NCBI RefSeq assembly: GCF_004402485.1
Contig: NZ_SOFG01000024.1
Location: forward strand, 124,001 to 188,000
Length of the DNA stretch: 64,000 bases
From: Cryobacterium algoricola
GTDB lineage: Bacteria; Actinomycetota; Actinomycetes; Actinomycetales; Microbacteriaceae
Direction: 5' to 3'
A program made the position numbers and the translations under genes. Under the pieces are notes generated by a model that was given only the letters and a program-made list of their open reading frames with translations, made no database searches and had not been told where the DNA came from. How positions within the stretch are numbered: the stretch's first letter is position 1; each line of letters starts with the position of its first letter. Shown here in pieces: positions 42,286 through 53,659 of this stretch.

Positions 42286-43188
42286 GTGCCTGAACCCGTT
42301 TCCCCGGCCGGCCGCCGCCGCCTCGCGGTGCTGGGGTCTCCCATCGGGCACTCCCGCTCGCCGGTGCTGCACACGACGGCATACGCCCTGCTCGGGCTCC
42401 CGTTCGACTATTCCCGGGCCGAGGTCCGCACGGGTGAGCTGACCGCGTGGCTCGCCTCCCTCGACGACAGCTGGCTCGGGCTCAGCCTCACCATGCCGCT
42501 CAAGCGCGAGGTCGTCCCGCTGCTCGACACGACGTCGCCGCTCGTCGACGAGCTCGGCGTGGCGAACACCGTGCTGTTCACGACTGACACCGGCCGGCGC
42601 CGGATGCACGGTTTCAACACCGACGTCGACGGCATCGTCCGCACGGTGTCGACCCTCGAATCGCCCTCCTCTGTCGTGATCCTCGGCGGCGGTGCGACGG
42701 CGACCTCGGCGCTCTACGCGGCGCACCAGCTCGGCGCGGGGGAGGTCACGGTCTACCTGCGGGACCCCGCCAGGGCCGCCGACCTGTCGGCGCTCGGCGA
42801 CCGGCTAGACGTCCCCGTCCTGATCCGGCGGCTCGGCGAACTCGACGTGGCCGTCCCGCATCCCTTCGTGATCAGCACCCTGCCGGGCGGGGTCGCGGAC
42901 GACCTCGACCTGCGGCCGCTGGACGCCGGTTCCGTGCTCTTCGACGTCGCATACGACCCGTGGCCGAGCCCACTCGCCGAGGGCTGGAGTGCCGCGGGCG
43001 GCATCGTGTTCAGCGGACTCGACATGCTCGTCGAACAGGCGATCAGCCAGGTGCGCATCTTCACCGGCGGAGTGCAGGACGAGCCCCTGCCCGGTGAGGC
43101 GGGCATCCGTGCCGCCATGCGCGCCGCGGTCGGTCTTCCGGCGACCAACGCTCCGGGGCACGCTCCGGCGGGCGGCGAGGTCTCGTGA
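42286..43188 (+). CDS. aroE: shikimate dehydrogenase
   Basis: Encodes 300 residues from a GTG with TCGGAGGG upstream. Shikimate dehydrogenase features: LGSPIGHSRSPVLH substrate loop, catalytic Lys73 in LSLTMPLKREV, GFNTDVDG with the paired Asp, and the NADP-binding VVILGGGATATSALYA. It interconverts 3-dehydroshikimate and shikimate; some paralogues act on quinate. The next gene, overlapping by 4 bases, encodes a type I dehydroquinase, so both form a two-gene unit outside a full aro cluster. It may serve either aromatic amino-acid synthesis or shikimate/quinate use. Confidence 0.92.
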   Translation: MPEPVSPAGRRRLAVLGSPIGHSRSPVLHTTAYALLGLPFDYSRAEVRTGELTAWLASLDDSWLGLSLTMPLKREVVPLLDTTSPLVDELGVANTVLFTTDTGRRRMHGFNTDVDGIVRTVSTLESPSSVVILGGGATATSALYAAHQLGAGEVTVYLRDPARAADLSALGDRLDVPVLIRRLGELDVAVPHPFVISTLPGGVADDLDLRPLDAGSVLFDVAYDPWPSPLAEGWSAAGGIVFSGLDMLVEQAISQVRIFTGGVQDEPLPGEAGIRAAMRAAVGLPATNAPGHAPAGGEVS

Positions 43189-43964
43189 CCGGCGCGGTAG
43201 CGCGGCCCGTAGTGCGGATGCGCTCCGTCGTTCTCGGCGAGGGCAGGCCGCAGATCTGTGTTCCCCTCGTCGGGGCCACGATCGCCGAACTCGCTGCGGC
43301 CGCGTCCGCGCTCGTCGCGGGGGACTACGACCTCGTCGAGCTGCGGATCGACTTCTTCTCCGGCTGGGACACGCCGTCGGCGGTCCGGGAGGCGATCGCC
43401 GTCGTGCGTGCGGCTCTCCCTGAGGCGGTCCCGGTGCTCTTCACCTTCCGCACCAAGCGGGAAGGCGGGCAGGCGGACATCCGCCCGGACGCATACGCCG
43501 AGTTGCTCGGGCTGGCGATCGCAGCCGGCGTCGATGCGATCGACGTCGAGCTCTTCACCGAGCGGGCGTGCCTGCTCGGCCTCGTGACCGCGGCCCACGA
43601 GGCGGGTGTCGTCGTCGTGATGTCCTCGCACGACTTCGAGTCCACGCCGCCGCGGGCCGAGATCCTGGCGCGCCTCACGGAGCAGCAGCAACTCGGGGCG
43701 GATGTCCTCAAGGTCGCGGTCATGCCGTCACACCCGCGTGATGTCCTCACCCTGATGGACGCGACCGCCGAGTTCGTCGCCGAGCACGCCCGGCGCCCGG
43801 TGATCACGATGTCCATGGGGGGACTGGGCGTGGTGTCGAGGCTGTCCGGGGAGACCTTCGGTTCCTGCGTCACCTTCGGTTCTGCCGGGGCGTCGAGCGC
43901 CCCGGGCCAGATCGAGGCCCGCGAGTTGCGGGCGGTCCTGGACCTGGTGCACGGAGCCCAGTGA
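43185..43964 (+). CDS. aroD: 3-dehydroquinate dehydratase, type I
   Basis: Encodes 259 residues of the type I (Schiff-base) dehydroquinase: DYDLVELRIDFF, FTFRTKREGG, the active-site His149 in VVMSSHDFESTP and Lys176 in ADVLKVAVM. It dehydrates 3-dehydroquinate to 3-dehydroshikimate. GTGA overlap with aroE indicates translational coupling. Actinobacteria usually carry a type II enzyme (AroQ) for biosynthesis; a type I enzyme next to a second aroE more often points to quinate/shikimate catabolism. That reading is inference. Confidence 0.92.
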   Translation: MTGAVARPVVRMRSVVLGEGRPQICVPLVGATIAELAAAASALVAGDYDLVELRIDFFSGWDTPSAVREAIAVVRAALPEAVPVLFTFRTKREGGQADIRPDAYAELLGLAIAAGVDAIDVELFTERACLLGLVTAAHEAGVVVVMSSHDFESTPPRAEILARLTEQQQLGADVLKVAVMPSHPRDVLTLMDATAEFVAEHARRPVITMSMGGLGVVSRLSGETFGSCVTFGSAGASSAPGQIEARELRAVLDLVHGAQ

Positions 43965-43983
43965 GCGGGCCGGCCGCTCCTCG

Positions 43984-44220
43984 CTAGACCGCGGAGTCGT
44001 CGAGCTCGAGGGTCGATTCGCGTTCGCGGAAAATGTTCAGCTGGCGACGCCGGTACTCGGAGAACATGCTGCCCACGTCCGACGGCTCCAGGGTCTGGGC
44101 GTGCTCGGTCTCATCGGCGTGCTTCAGGTGCTCGGTGTATTCGGCGTTCTCGTGTTCGACGTTCGTGACGTTCTCGGTGATTTCGGACTGCTGCGGCAGG
44201 TCGAAGGATTCGTGGTTCAT
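43984..44220 (-). CDS. small acidic hypothetical protein
   Basis: Encodes 78 residues from the ATG at 44220; a TTG four codons upstream is closer to a purine-rich AGAGAAAGAA and may be the real start (82 residues). The sequence is Glu- and His-rich in the middle (HENAEYTEHLKHADETEHAQ), then EPSDVGSMFSEYRRRQLNIFRERE. No membrane segment. I do not recognise a family. It is convergent with aroD and stands alone. Confidence 0.5.
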   Translation of the reverse strand: MNHESFDLPQQSEITENVTNVEHENAEYTEHLKHADETEHAQTLEPSDVGSMFSEYRRRQLNIFRERESTLELDDSAV

Positions 44221-44736
44221 GGGGATACCCAATTCTTTCTCTGGGGTGAGTGTGGGGGAACTGCGACGGCGGCGGGCGAACCGGGGTCCCGGGCAGTGGT
44301 GCCGGGGGTCCGGGTGGCGCTTTCAGCGCGTGGTGGTAGCCGATACGCGGCGCAGTGGATGATGACGTGAAGCGACGTGAAGCGACGTGAGGCGTGGCCT
44401 GGAGTCGTTCCCGCATCGGGGGTCCTTCCGTGATGAAGCGGTTTCTCGGGTGCGGCAGCGCGGTGGGTAACCGAACGGCCGACGGGGATCCTGCAGCACT
44501 TCATCGGGCGGAGGAGCTTTGCAGGAACGTTATGTGATTCATGGCGAGATGTCAACGGTCGCGAATCGAGGATTCGTGAGATATTTCTGACTGCCGCGAG
44601 TTCTCCGGCGAGGTCGTCGGTGTGCGGGAACGAGTGCGGGAATAGGAAAGCCCCGATCGCGGTTGGGTACGACATGCATGCAAATGCATTGAAATTTCGT
44701 GTGAGAATGTGCAGTGAACACTCAGAGAGGCTGACC
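44221..44736. other. 516-bp intergenic region
   Basis: Holds a 10-base unit GACGTGAAGC repeated three times in tandem (44364-44393, third copy GACGTGAGGC). Further on it is AT-richer than its surroundings, with two ATGCAT palindromes (44674-44679, 44684-44689) and a TTGAAA hexamer, probably the promoter of the LLM gene at 44737. I find no gene and no known riboswitch in it. Confidence 0.45.
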
Positions 44737-45864
44737 ATGCAATTCGGAATCTTTTCGGTCGGAGACCTGACAACCGACCCCACCACCGGCCGCACCCCGA
44801 CCGAGCAGGAGCGCATCAAGGCGATCCTGACGATCGCCCAGAAGGTCGAGGAAGTCGGCCTCGACGTCTTTGCCACCGGTGAGCATCACAACCCGCCCTT
44901 CGTGCCTTCGAGCCCGACCACCATGCTCGGCTACATCGCCGCCAAGACCGAACGCATCGTCCTCTCCACGGCGACGACCCTGATCACGACGAGTGACCCG
45001 GTCAAAATCGCCGAAGATTTCGCGATGCTGCAGCACATCGCCGACGGCAGGGTCGACCTGACCCTCGGCCGCGGCAACACCGGCCCGGTCTACCCGTGGT
45101 TCGGCCAGGACATCCGTCAGGGCATTCCGCTCGCGCTCGAGAACTACGCACTGCTGCGCCGGCTCTGGACCGAGGAATTCGTGGACTGGGAGGGGCAGTT
45201 CCGCACCCCGCTCCAGGGTTTCCAGTCGACGCCCCGTCCCCTCGACGGCGTCGCGCCGTTCGTCTGGCACGGCAGCATCCGCACCCCCGAGATCGCCGAG
45301 CAGGCCGCGTTCTACGGCGACGGCTTCTTCGCCAACCACATCTTCTGGCCGGCTTCGCACACCGCGAAAATGGTCGGCTTCTACCGTCAGCGCTTCGAGC
45401 ACTACGGCCACGGCACCGCAGAGCAGGCGATCGTCGGCCTCGGCGGACAGGTCTTCATGCGCAAGAACTCGCAGGACGCCGTGCGGGAGTTCCGCCCGTA
45501 CTTCGACAACGCCCCCGTGTACGGTCACGGCCCGAGTCTCGAGGAGTTCACCTCGCAGACGCCGCTCACCGTCGGCAGCCCGCAGGAGGTCATCGACCGC
45601 ACCCTCGGTTTCCGCGACTACGTGGGCGACTACCAGCGCCAGCTGTTCCTGATGGATCACGCCGGACTGCCGCTCAAGACCGTTCTCGAACAGCTCGACC
45701 TGCTCGGCGAAGAGGTCGTACCCGTGCTGCGCCGTGAGTTCGCGAAGAACCGCCCGGCAACGGTTCCGGATGCCCCCACCCACGCGTCGCTCGTCGCTGC
45801 GGCTGCCGCGGCCGCCGCAGCTCCCGACGGCGCACCCGTCGCCTCTCCGATCGCGGTGTCCTAG
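44737..45864 (+). CDS. CE1758-family FMN-dependent luciferase-like monooxygenase
   Basis: Encodes 375 residues from the ATG at 44737, preceded by AGAGAGG. Luciferase-like fold: MQFGIFSVGDLTTDPTTGRTP is the CE1758-type N-terminus, then GLDVFATGEHHNPPFVPSSPTTML, DLTLGRGNTGPVYPWFG and RKNSQDAVREFRPYFDNAP (read as separate blocks). The next gene, two bases downstream, is its partner FMN reductase of the CE1759 family. The duo is known from Corynebacterium and relatives; the substrate is not established. The C-terminal 35 residues are Ala/Pro-rich and not conserved. The long upstream region suggests regulation. Confidence 0.9.
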   Translation: MQFGIFSVGDLTTDPTTGRTPTEQERIKAILTIAQKVEEVGLDVFATGEHHNPPFVPSSPTTMLGYIAAKTERIVLSTATTLITTSDPVKIAEDFAMLQHIADGRVDLTLGRGNTGPVYPWFGQDIRQGIPLALENYALLRRLWTEEFVDWEGQFRTPLQGFQSTPRPLDGVAPFVWHGSIRTPEIAEQAAFYGDGFFANHIFWPASHTAKMVGFYRQRFEHYGHGTAEQAIVGLGGQVFMRKNSQDAVREFRPYFDNAPVYGHGPSLEEFTSQTPLTVGSPQEVIDRTLGFRDYVGDYQRQLFLMDHAGLPLKTVLEQLDLLGEEVVPVLRREFAKNRPATVPDAPTHASLVAAAAAAAAAPDGAPVASPIAVS

Positions 45865-45866
45865 AC

Positions 45867-46502
45867 ATGGCCGAACGCACCCGGACCATCGCTGTCGTCA
45901 CCGCGGGCCTCAGCCAGCCGTCCTCGACGAGGATGCTCGCCGACCGTCTCGCTCAGGCGACCTCCGCCCGACTGGCCGAGAAAGGCATCCCCACCGAGGT
46001 CAAGATCTTCGAACTGCGCGATGTCGCCCTCGACGTGATGAACAACATGCTCACCGGGTTCCCGAGCCCGAAGCTCGACGCGGTGATCGAAGCCGTGACC
46101 GGCGCGGACGGGCTCATCGCCGTCACGCCGATCTTCACGACCAGCGCGAGCGGACTGTTCAAGTCGTTCTTCGACGTCATCGACAACCGGTCGCTGACCG
46201 ATATGCCGACGGTCATCGCGGCGACGGCCGGCACCGCACGCCACTCCCTGGCCCTCGACTACGCCATCCGCCCGATGTTCACCTACCTGCACGCCGTCGT
46301 CGCCACCACGGCGGTGTTCGCCGCCGCTGAGGACTGGGGCAGCGGTGCAGACACGGTCAAGACGCTGCCCGACCGCATCGACAGGGCGGCCGGGGAGCTT
46401 GCCGCGCTCATCGCCGCGTCCGACCGGTCGGATTCCGTGCGCGACCCGTTCACGATCGACGCGTCGTTCAGTCCGACCGGAGGCTTCCAGCCGTCGATCT
46501 GA
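45867..46502 (+). CDS. CE1759-family FMN reductase
   Basis: Encodes 211 residues of the NADPH-dependent FMN reductase fold: IAVVTAGLSQPSSTRMLADRL (FMN phosphate loop), ADGLIAVTPIFTTSASGLFKSFFD, and VIAATAGTARHSLALDYAIRPMF. It supplies FMNH2 to the LLM enzyme encoded just upstream (2-base gap), as described for LLM-partnered CE1759-type reductases. It is distinct in sequence from the MsuE-type reductase at 24.8 kb, so the window holds two independent oxygenase/reductase sets. Confidence 0.9.
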   Translation: MAERTRTIAVVTAGLSQPSSTRMLADRLAQATSARLAEKGIPTEVKIFELRDVALDVMNNMLTGFPSPKLDAVIEAVTGADGLIAVTPIFTTSASGLFKSFFDVIDNRSLTDMPTVIAATAGTARHSLALDYAIRPMFTYLHAVVATTAVFAAAEDWGSGADTVKTLPDRIDRAAGELAALIAASDRSDSVRDPFTIDASFSPTGGFQPSI

Positions 46503-46526
46503 TCCGTTCCCTGCGAGAATGGCAGC

Positions 46527-47270
46527 ATGCCCGCACCCACCGCTCTCCCCGCTGACCCCGAGCTGCTTGCCCAGCTTCTGCTCGCCCGTCGCGCGACCGC
46601 ATTCTTCGCGCACGAGCTCAACGGGCTGTCGAACGTCGACCTCGACGGGGACTCGCTGTTGCCGGGCTGGAGCCGTCGCCACGTGATCGCGCACGTCGCG
46701 TACAACGCGAGGGGAATCGTCCGGCTCGTGACCTGGGCGCGCACCGACGTGGAAACGCCGATGTACGCCTCGAATGCGGCGCGCGACAGCGACATCGCCG
46801 CCGGGGCCGAGCTCGACCGTGAGGCCCTGCGCACTCTCTTCGACGTTGCGACCATCCAGCTCGACGCAGCGTGGCGCCGGCTCACCCCGGAGACGTGGAG
46901 CCACCCGGTCCGGACTCCGAGTGGCCGGGAGATTCCCGTGTCCGAGACCGTGTGGATGCGCAACCAGGAACTCTGGGTGCACACGATCGACCTCGCGACC
47001 GGCGCCGCCTTCGACGACGTGCCGGTCGAGGTGCTCGACCGGCTGCTCACCGAGATCACCGCCGCCTGGGCGGCGCGGGGCGACGGGGCAGACCTGGTGC
47101 TCTCGGTCACCGGAGCCCACCCCGAGCGCAGGTTCGGTGACCTCCGGTCCGCGGATCCCGTCGTGGTGTCCGGCAGCCTCGCTGCACTCGTGCAGTGGGC
47201 GACCGGGCGGGGCGGTTCCGGAGTGAGCTCGAGCACAGGGTCCCCGGCCGACCCGCCGCGGTGGCTCTGA
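46527..47270 (+). CDS. maleylpyruvate isomerase-family mycothiol-dependent enzyme
   Basis: Encodes 247 residues of the DinB-like four-helix fold (MDMPI N-terminal): LLPGWSRRHVIAHVAYNARGI with the first metal His, MRNQELWVHTIDLATG with Glu and His of the second site, and a short C-terminal SCP2-like domain ending in PPRWL. Such enzymes use mycothiol, the actinobacterial thiol, in isomerisation or detoxification. No reaction can be assigned. It follows the CE1758/CE1759 pair by 24 bases but has a GAGAAT box 6 bases before its ATG and no Shine-Dalgarno, so it may have its own leaderless promoter. Confidence 0.83.
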   Translation: MPAPTALPADPELLAQLLLARRATAFFAHELNGLSNVDLDGDSLLPGWSRRHVIAHVAYNARGIVRLVTWARTDVETPMYASNAARDSDIAAGAELDREALRTLFDVATIQLDAAWRRLTPETWSHPVRTPSGREIPVSETVWMRNQELWVHTIDLATGAAFDDVPVEVLDRLLTEITAAWAARGDGADLVLSVTGAHPERRFGDLRSADPVVVSGSLAALVQWATGRGGSGVSSSTGSPADPPRWL

Positions 47271-47321
47271 GCTGGACTGGGCCGCGTGGCAGACTGGTAG
47301 TCGAAACAACGGGGGCAGACA

Positions 47322-47624
47322 GTGGACGATCCGCGCGCGAACATGCAGGACAACCGACTGGTCGCACTCGGGGCGCCCCACGCCGACTGGACGAAGACAC
47401 CCGGGCGCACGCTCGGATTCTGGCTCACCCTCGCCGGGTTCGCCCTCGCGATTGTGCTCCCGTTCTGGGGAGTGATCGCCGTCCTGGTCGGGCTCGCATT
47501 TTCGATGCGTGCGATCAGGGTCATGCCCGCCGGCGTCCCCGGTCGCGGCCTGGTGCTCGCATCACTGGGTATCGCGGCGGCGACCCTGCTGCTCTCGGTG
47601 GCCCGCGGCATCCTCGGGGTGTGA
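47322..47624 (+). CDS. small two-helix membrane protein
   Basis: Encodes 100 residues from a GTG (GGGGGCA upstream; an ATG 7 codons in is possible). Two hydrophobic segments, about residues 31-60 with a break at a Pro, and 74-95, resemble the DUF4190 type of small membrane proteins (LTLAGFALAIVLPFWGVIAVLVG, then GRGLVLASLGIAAATLLL). Function unknown. Confidence 0.6.
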   Translation: MDDPRANMQDNRLVALGAPHADWTKTPGRTLGFWLTLAGFALAIVLPFWGVIAVLVGLAFSMRAIRVMPAGVPGRGLVLASLGIAAATLLLSVARGILGV

Positions 47625-47752
47625 CGTCTGGACGTGTCCGGGGCGGGCGTGTCCGGCCTGCCCGCCGGCATCGGTGATCGCTCCGTTCGCCGACCGCGTA
47701 ACCGGCGATTTCCCAGGATGGGAAGGGAATGAAACCCACGGCCTGACGTTGG

Positions 47753-47773
47753 GTTGAGTCAGTAGCACTCAAG
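47753..47773. promoter_or_regulatory. HAIR operator (HspR binding site)
   Basis: GTTGAGT-N7-ACTCAAG, one base from the HspR consensus CTTGAGT-N7-ACTCAAG. It lies 20 bases before the start codon of the Clp ATPase gene, so HspR bound here would block transcription until heat shock. Confidence 0.85.
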
Positions 47774-47793
47774 TTTCAACACCAGGAGGTCTC

Positions 47794-50376
<2,583 letters not shown>

Positions 50377-50400
50377 GACTCGCCGCAGGACTCGTCGCAG

Positions 50401-50437
50401 GATCGCCGCCAGGGTACTTCAGTCCCTGGCGGCGATC
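50401..50437. terminator. bidirectional hairpin terminator after clp gene
   Basis: A perfect 14-bp stem (50401-50414 against 50424-50437, GATCGCCGCCAGGG and its complement) with a 9-base loop, overlapping the stop codon of the convergent gene. Short direct repeats of a CAGGACTCGTCG type precede it. Confidence 0.7.
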
Positions 50438-50745
50438 CCTGCGGCGATCTCCGCGGCGATTTCGGCCTCGGAGCGGGCATTGAACACACCCCACATGATG
50501 TGCGTCGGGCCGCTGCCGTCGCTTCCCGGGGCCGCCGCCCGCGCGGTCCACTTGTTTGCGAGGGCCGCGCGACCGAGGTCCCGGAGGGAGTCGGCGATCC
50601 TGGTCTTCCTGAGCTTTCCGGCGACGACACTCCCGTCCTCCGCGAGCCGCCAGCCGCGATCGCTCGCGAGCACCTGGCCGATCTCCTCTTCGGTGAGCCA
50701 GCGCGAAAAACTGCGACCGGGCGGGTCGATGGTGGTGAGTTTCAT
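50419..50745 (-). CDS. hypothetical protein
   Basis: Encodes 108 residues, starting KLTTIDPPGRSFSRWLTEEEIGQVL, with a basic middle (GKLRKTRIADSLRDLGR) and an Ala/Ile-rich C-terminal helix (AEIAAEIAAGIAAR) partly encoded by the terminator stem region. No membrane segment or signal. Family not recognised. It is convergent with the clp gene and divergent from an aldo/keto reductase. Confidence 0.5.
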   Translation of the reverse strand: MKLTTIDPPGRSFSRWLTEEEIGQVLASDRGWRLAEDGSVVAGKLRKTRIADSLRDLGRAALANKWTARAAAPGSDGSGPTHIMWGVFNARSEAEIAAEIAAGIAARD

Positions 50746-50854
50746 GCTCGAAACTGTACCCAGCTTTCCGGGCGCGCGATTGAGAACCCGGACTGGTCAA
50801 TCGCAGTACTGAAGGCTGTTGGACACATCAGTGGTCGCGGAGGAGGCTGAAGTC

Positions 50855-51826
50855 ATGGAATACACACACCTCGGTCGCTCTGGTCTATCCGTGTCCCGGC
50901 TGTGCCTCGGCACCATGAACTTCGGGCCTCTCACCCCGGAACCGGAAGCGCACTCGATCATGGATTCGGCGCTGGCCTCCGGAATCAACTACTTCGACAC
51001 CGCGAACGTCTACGGCGGCGCGCACGGCCCCGGCGCAACCGAGTCCCTCGTCGGTCGGTGGTTCGCCGGCGGCGGTGAGCGCAGGGAACGCACCGTGCTC
51101 GCGACGAAGCTCTACGGCACGACCTCGGACTGGCCGAACAACGGGCGGCTCTCCGCCCTCAACATCCGCCGCGCGCTCGACGCGAGCCTCCGGCGGCTGG
51201 AGACCGACTACATCGACATCTACCAGTTCCACCACATCGACAGGGAAACCCCCTGGGACGAGATCTGGCAGGCTATGGAAACGGCCGTGGCCCAGGGCAA
51301 GATCCTCTATGCGGGCAGCAGCAACTTCGCCGGCTGGCACATCGCGACGGCCCAGGCGGAAGCGCGGCGGCGCAACTTCACCGGACTCGTGAGCGAGCAG
51401 TCGATCTACAACCTCCTCACCCGGGACGTCGAGCTCGAAGTGCTCCCGGCGGCTCGGGCGAACGGGCTCGGCGTGATCGCCTGGTCCCCGCTGCAGGGCG
51501 GCCTCCTCGGGGGAGTGCTCGGCAAGGAGCGCGACGGTCGACGGCGCCTCGAGGGGCGATCCGCGGAGACGCTTGCCGCGCACCGCCCGGCCATCCAGGC
51601 GTTCGAGGACTTCGCCGCAGACCTGGGACACAAGCCGGGAGACGTGGCCCTGGCCTGGCTCCTGCACCAGCCGGGAGTGACGGCGCCGATCGTCGGGCCG
51701 CGCACCCAGGCCCAGCTCGACGACGGCCTCCGGGCGCTCGACGTCACCCTCGATGCCGCAGCCCTGGCCCGGCTCGATGAGATCTTCCCCGGGCACAAGC
51801 CCGCCCCCGAGGACTACGCCTGGTGA
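50855..51826 (+). CDS. aldo/keto reductase
   Basis: Encodes 323 residues from the ATG at 50855, with GGAGGCTG nine bases upstream. Aldo/keto reductase barrel: MEYTHLGRSGLSVSRLCLGTMNFG, the catalytic Asp and Tyr in YFDTANVYGG, Lys in LATKLYG, His in YQFHHIDRETPWDE, and the NADP-binding GVIAWSPLQGGLLGG and APIVGPRTQAQLD. Members reduce aldehydes and ketones with NADPH. This resembles the YajO/YhdN-type soluble oxidoreductases; substrate unknown. A second aldo/keto reductase follows on the same strand. Confidence 0.9.
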   Translation: MEYTHLGRSGLSVSRLCLGTMNFGPLTPEPEAHSIMDSALASGINYFDTANVYGGAHGPGATESLVGRWFAGGGERRERTVLATKLYGTTSDWPNNGRLSALNIRRALDASLRRLETDYIDIYQFHHIDRETPWDEIWQAMETAVAQGKILYAGSSNFAGWHIATAQAEARRRNFTGLVSEQSIYNLLTRDVELEVLPAARANGLGVIAWSPLQGGLLGGVLGKERDGRRRLEGRSAETLAAHRPAIQAFEDFAADLGHKPGDVALAWLLHQPGVTAPIVGPRTQAQLDDGLRALDVTLDAAALARLDEIFPGHKPAPEDYAW

Positions 51827-51897
51827 CCACGCCCGAAACGAGTCCCGAACCTGCATCAGACACCGCCAGCCCCGACAACCGCTCTACGAAGGAAACC

Positions 51898-52767
51898 ATG
51901 CCGACCCGAATGATGCCCACCCGAATGATCGCCGACCGCACCGTGAGCACGATCGGACTCGGCGGAATGCCGATGTCGATCGAAGGACGACCGGATGCGG
52001 CCAGGTCCGTCGCGACGATCCACGCCGCCCTCGACGAGGGCGTGACCCTGTTCGACACCGCCGACGCCTATCACCTGCACGCCGACGAGGTCGGCCACAA
52101 CGAGACCCTCATCGCCGGGGCGATCGCGTCCTGGGGCGGAGACACGAGTGATGTGCTCGTCGCGACGAAGGGCGGGCACCTGCGCCCCGGCGACGGAACC
52201 TGGTACGTCGACGGCCGCCCGGAGTATCTCAAGAAGGCCGCGGAGGCGTCGCTCGCGCGTCTCGGCGGCGACGCGATCGGCCTCTACCAGTTCCACCGGC
52301 CGGACCCGGCGGTGCCGTACGCCGATTCCATCGGTGCGCTCGTCGAGCTCCTCGACGCAGGCACGATCCGCCTCGCCGGCATCTCCAACGCGAACGTCGA
52401 TCAGATCCGGCTCGCGCAGGAGCTCCTCGGCGGACGCCTCGCGAGCGTGCAGAACCAGTTCTCGCCCGCATTCCGCAGCAGCGAGCCGGAGCTCGAGCTC
52501 TGCACCGAACTCGGAATCGCCTTCATCCCGTGGAGCCCGCTCGGTGGGATCTCCTCCGCGGCCCGGCTCGGTGAACGGTTCGCGCCGTTCCAGCAGGTCG
52601 CTGCGGACCGAGGCGTCAGCCCGCAGGTCGTCTGCCTGGCCTGGCACCTCGCGAAGTCGCCGGTGGTCATCCCGATTCCCGGCGCCTCCCGGCCGGAGAG
52701 CATCCGGGATTCGGTTCACGCCGCCGGCATCACCCTCACGTCTGAGGAACTGGCGTTGCTCGGCTGA
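51898..52767 (+). CDS. aldo/keto reductase
   Basis: Encodes 289 residues from the ATG at 51898, preceded by GAAGGAAA; a GTG at 51823 overlapping the previous stop would add 25 unconserved residues. Aldo/keto reductase features: STIGLGGMPMS, LFDTADAYHLHADEVGHNETLI (Asp, Tyr), VATKGGH (Lys), LYQFHRPDPAVPY (His) and IPWSPLGGIS. It is probably cotranscribed with the preceding reductase. Its 3' end overlaps the convergent LysR gene by 32 bases. Confidence 0.88.
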   Translation: MPTRMMPTRMIADRTVSTIGLGGMPMSIEGRPDAARSVATIHAALDEGVTLFDTADAYHLHADEVGHNETLIAGAIASWGGDTSDVLVATKGGHLRPGDGTWYVDGRPEYLKKAAEASLARLGGDAIGLYQFHRPDPAVPYADSIGALVELLDAGTIRLAGISNANVDQIRLAQELLGGRLASVQNQFSPAFRSSEPELELCTELGIAFIPWSPLGGISSAARLGERFAPFQQVAADRGVSPQVVCLAWHLAKSPVVIPIPGASRPESIRDSVHAAGITLTSEELALLG

Positions 52768-53647
52768 CCACCGCGGGCTGGCCTCCCGCGAGCTGGGTGA
52801 GGAAAGCCGTGGCGGCCGGGCTGGGCTCGTCCGCCACGGCGACCGCGACGGTCCAGGACGGCATCGGGTCCTCGATCTGGATGGCTCGCAGGAGGTCAGG
52901 ACGCTTCGCAGCGAAACTCTCCGGCACGATCGCGACCCCGAGGTTGTAGCCGACGAGGTCGAGCAGCGGATGCACGTCGTTGACCTCGAGCGCCGCCCGG
53001 TAGTCGAACCCCGCGGCCGCGAAACCGCGTCGGGCGAGGACGTGTGCCCCCCAGCCCGCTGGGAAGCCGACGAGGGACTCGGCGTGCAGCGAAGCCAGGT
53101 CCACTGAGCCCCTGGCCGCGAACGGGTGATCGGGATGGCAGAGCACGATGAGCCGTTGGGTGCTGAGCTGACTGAGTCGGATACCGGGAGGCGGGTCTCC
53201 TGCCGAGACGATGAGGGCGACGTCCGTGCGGCCGTTCGCAACGCCCTCGCTGAGCTCGAGCGATCCGGCGTGCCGGAGACGCACGTCGACTCCGGGATGC
53301 GTCGTGCGGAAACGGGCGAGTTCACCCGGCAGGTCCACCGACCCCAGACACGGCTCTGCGCCGACCGTCAGGCGTCCCAGCATCAGGCCGCGCACGGCCG
53401 CAACGGCGTTCTGGGCGGCGGTGGCACTCGCGAGCGTGCGCAGGGCCTCGACGAGGAAGGCCTGGCCCGCGACCGAGAGCTCGACGCTGCGGGTGCTTCG
53501 GATGAACAAAGAAGTCCCGAGCTCGCCTTCGAGAGCCCGAACGGATGCCGACAGCCCGGATTGTGAAATCTGCAGGATATCGGCGGCTCGGGTGAAATGA
53601 CGTTCTTCGGCGACGGTCACAAAATGTTCGAGCTGGCGAAGTTCCAT
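52736..53647 (-). CDS. LysR-family transcriptional regulator
   Basis: Encodes 303 residues: N-terminal winged helix (MELRQLEHFVTVAEERHFTRAAD, SQSGLSASVRALEGELGTSLF as separate parts) and a C-terminal LysR substrate-binding domain (about residues 90-295). LysR proteins usually activate a neighbouring gene in response to a small molecule. It is convergent with the aldo/keto reductases and divergent from a VOC gene. A TAGCCT box 6 bases before the ATG and no Shine-Dalgarno suggest a leaderless transcript. Confidence 0.9.
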   Translation of the reverse strand: MELRQLEHFVTVAEERHFTRAADILQISQSGLSASVRALEGELGTSLFIRSTRSVELSVAGQAFLVEALRTLASATAAQNAVAAVRGLMLGRLTVGAEPCLGSVDLPGELARFRTTHPGVDVRLRHAGSLELSEGVANGRTDVALIVSAGDPPPGIRLSQLSTQRLIVLCHPDHPFAARGSVDLASLHAESLVGFPAGWGAHVLARRGFAAAGFDYRAALEVNDVHPLLDLVGYNLGVAIVPESFAAKRPDLLRAIQIEDPMPSWTVAVAVADEPSPAATAFLTQLAGGQPAVVSRATPVPQT

Positions 53648-53653
53648 TCAGCA

Positions 53654-53659
53654 AGGCTA
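53654..53659 (-). promoter_or_regulatory. leaderless -10 box of LysR gene
   Basis: TAGCCT on the minus strand with 6 bases to the ATG. Confidence 0.4.

Noticed and set aside
44380..44737. FMN or SAM riboswitch before the LLM/reductase pair
   Set aside because: None of the conserved core sequences of these riboswitches is present; only simple repeats and palindromes are seen.
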